Shown: positions 7,762 to 8,140 of the stretch, in pieces | Layout: every line of letters begins with the position of its first letter | Numbering within the stretch: position 1 is the stretch's first letter | Origin: CAYRIF01 sp964424205 | GTDB lineage: Bacteria; Bacteroidota; Bacteroidia; Cytophagales; Cyclobacteriaceae | DNA length: 8,140 nucleotides | Direction: 5' to 3' | Assembly: GCA_964424205.1 (NCBI GenBank) | Contig: CAYRIF010000174.1 | Span: 1 to 8,140 of the forward strand | Position numbers and translations under genes: made by a program | Notes under the pieces: model-generated | What the model saw: the letters and a program-made list of their open reading frames with translations, nothing else | Told to the model about the DNA's origin: nothing | Database searches by the model: none

Positions 7762-7783
7762 ACCATTTTGATGTTAAAATGGT
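7762..7783. terminator. Probable bidirectional terminator between convergent genes
   Basis: ACCATTTT (7762-7769) pairs perfectly with AAAATGGT (7776-7783) across a six-base loop. On the + strand it is followed by ATTATTTATT, a T-rich tail. It starts nine bases after the pepD stop and ends one base before the stop codon of the minus-strand small gene. The stem is AU-rich and so not very stable, but its placement between two converging genes supports a termination role. Confidence 0.5.
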
Positions 7784-7784
7784 A

Positions 7785-7904
7785 TTATTTATTGGCTTTC
7801 TTTTTGATATCTACAAACGATAGTGCAACAACAACTCCAACAATGAGTGCCACAATCGAAACAAATAAATTAGCACCAAACGCTACAAAAACTTCTGTTA
7901 ACAT
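7785..7904 (-). CDS. 39-residue single-pass membrane protein, unknown function
   Basis: The ATG at 7904-7902 opens a 39-codon frame ending with TAA at 7787-7785. The product begins MLTEVFVAFGANL, has one strongly hydrophobic segment (about residues 12-31, rich in Val, Leu, Ile and Ala), and ends in a basic tail, DIKKKANK. By the positive-inside rule the tail should face the cytoplasm with the N-terminus outside. There is no cleavable signal peptide pattern, so the helix probably stays in the inner membrane. Three things argue that this short gene is real: a complete Bacteroidota promoter at the right distance upstream (7927-7956), an AT-rich A-containing leader, and a hairpin immediately after its stop. 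I do not recognise the family and propose no function. It is convergent with pepD. Confidence 0.65.
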   Translation of the reverse strand: MLTEVFVAFGANLFVSIVALIVGVVVALSFVDIKKKANK

Positions 7905-7926
7905 TTTTTTAGTATTTTATGTGATG

Positions 7927-7956
7927 CAAAAGTACACAATATAGTTTTTAATCAAA
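7927..7956 (-). promoter_or_regulatory. Consensus Bacteroidota promoter for the small membrane protein
   Basis: On the minus strand TTTG (7956-7953) is followed after 18 nt by TACTTTTG (7934-7927). Both elements match the -33 TTTG and -7 TAnnTTTG consensus of Bacteroidota exactly, with permitted spacing. Transcription would start near 7920, about 16 nt before the ATG at 7904. It is the best promoter match I found in the window. Confidence 0.65.
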
Positions 7957-8014
7957 ATATAATGTTAATTATAGAAGGGGATATCATTATACATGCTAAA
8001 TTACTTCCGTTTTG

Positions 8015-8026
8015 GTGGCCGGCCAC
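8015..8026. repeat. Perfect 12-bp GC palindrome
   Basis: GTGGCCGGCCAC equals its own reverse complement and does not extend further on either side. It stands near the left edge of the terminal 130 bases, which are about 43% G+C, against about 26% for the 90 bases before them (hand count over 7921-8010). Its role is unknown. It could be a protein-binding site, the end of a repeat element, or chance. Confidence 0.4.
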
Positions 8027-8039
8027 AGACCTTATAACC

Positions 8040-8140
8040 TCAGTTCGACGAATAATTTATTCCTAAGAAGGACAGGGAATATGAGATTTGAGGCATCAAA
8101 GTGTCAAAGATTGCGTTTTCTTTGCCTTTTCGCCAGCTGA
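8040..8140 (-). other. Unassigned frame open to the right edge
   Basis: Reading the minus strand from the right edge, one frame stays open for 32 codons and ends with TGA at 8042-8040. It includes KGKENAIFDTLMPQISYSLS and ends in INYSSN. It could be the C-terminus of a gene lying mainly outside the window, part of a dispersed repeat, or a chance open frame. No family is recognised, and 32 codons is too short to call coding with confidence. Confidence 0.2.

Noticed and set aside
8081..8140. A 19-codon plus-strand frame with a purine-rich leader
   Set aside because: It is too short, has no recognisable features and reaches the window edge; the leader match is probably chance.

Overview
The window looks like chromosomal DNA from a member of the Bacteroidota, probably the Cytophagia/Flammeovirgaceae side. 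This is inferred from protein character, AT-rich spacers, A-rich leaders in place of Shine-Dalgarno sites, and two exact matches to the phylum's TAnnTTTG -7 promoter element. No species can be named from the sequence alone.

Most of the window (1-6086, minus strand) is a 2-oxoglutarate dehydrogenase cluster, transcribed right to left: sucA (E1, 3369-6086), a decayed four-helix-bundle/S23-type gene (2969-3318), sucB (E2 with two lipoyl domains, 1385-2908) and lpdA (E3, 1-1325, cut by the left edge about 25 residues before its expected end). Together E1, E2 and E3 convert 2-oxoglutarate, CoA and NAD+ to succinyl-CoA, CO2 and NADH in the TCA cycle. A good sucA promoter lies just upstream (6115-6146).

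The 460-base gap between sucA and sucB is the most unusual part. It holds a four-helix-bundle gene broken by an apparent 13-nt deletion and a nonsense codon. The remnant lies between the arms of a perfect 11-bp inverted repeat (2930-2940 and 3355-3365). The arms almost touch the flanking genes, so without this segment sucA and sucB would sit about 24 nt apart. It looks like a small cassette that entered the operon and then decayed.

To the right, pepD (6286-7752, plus strand) encodes an M20-family aminoacyl-histidine dipeptidase, divergent from sucA. It ends at an 8-bp hairpin (7762-7783) shared with a convergent 39-residue single-pass membrane protein gene (7785-7904, minus), which has a textbook Bacteroidota promoter (7927-7956). 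The last 130 bases change abruptly in base composition, carry a 12-bp palindrome and a minus-strand frame open to the right edge, and remain unexplained.

No RNA gene, CRISPR array, transposase or wholly new multi-gene system is visible.
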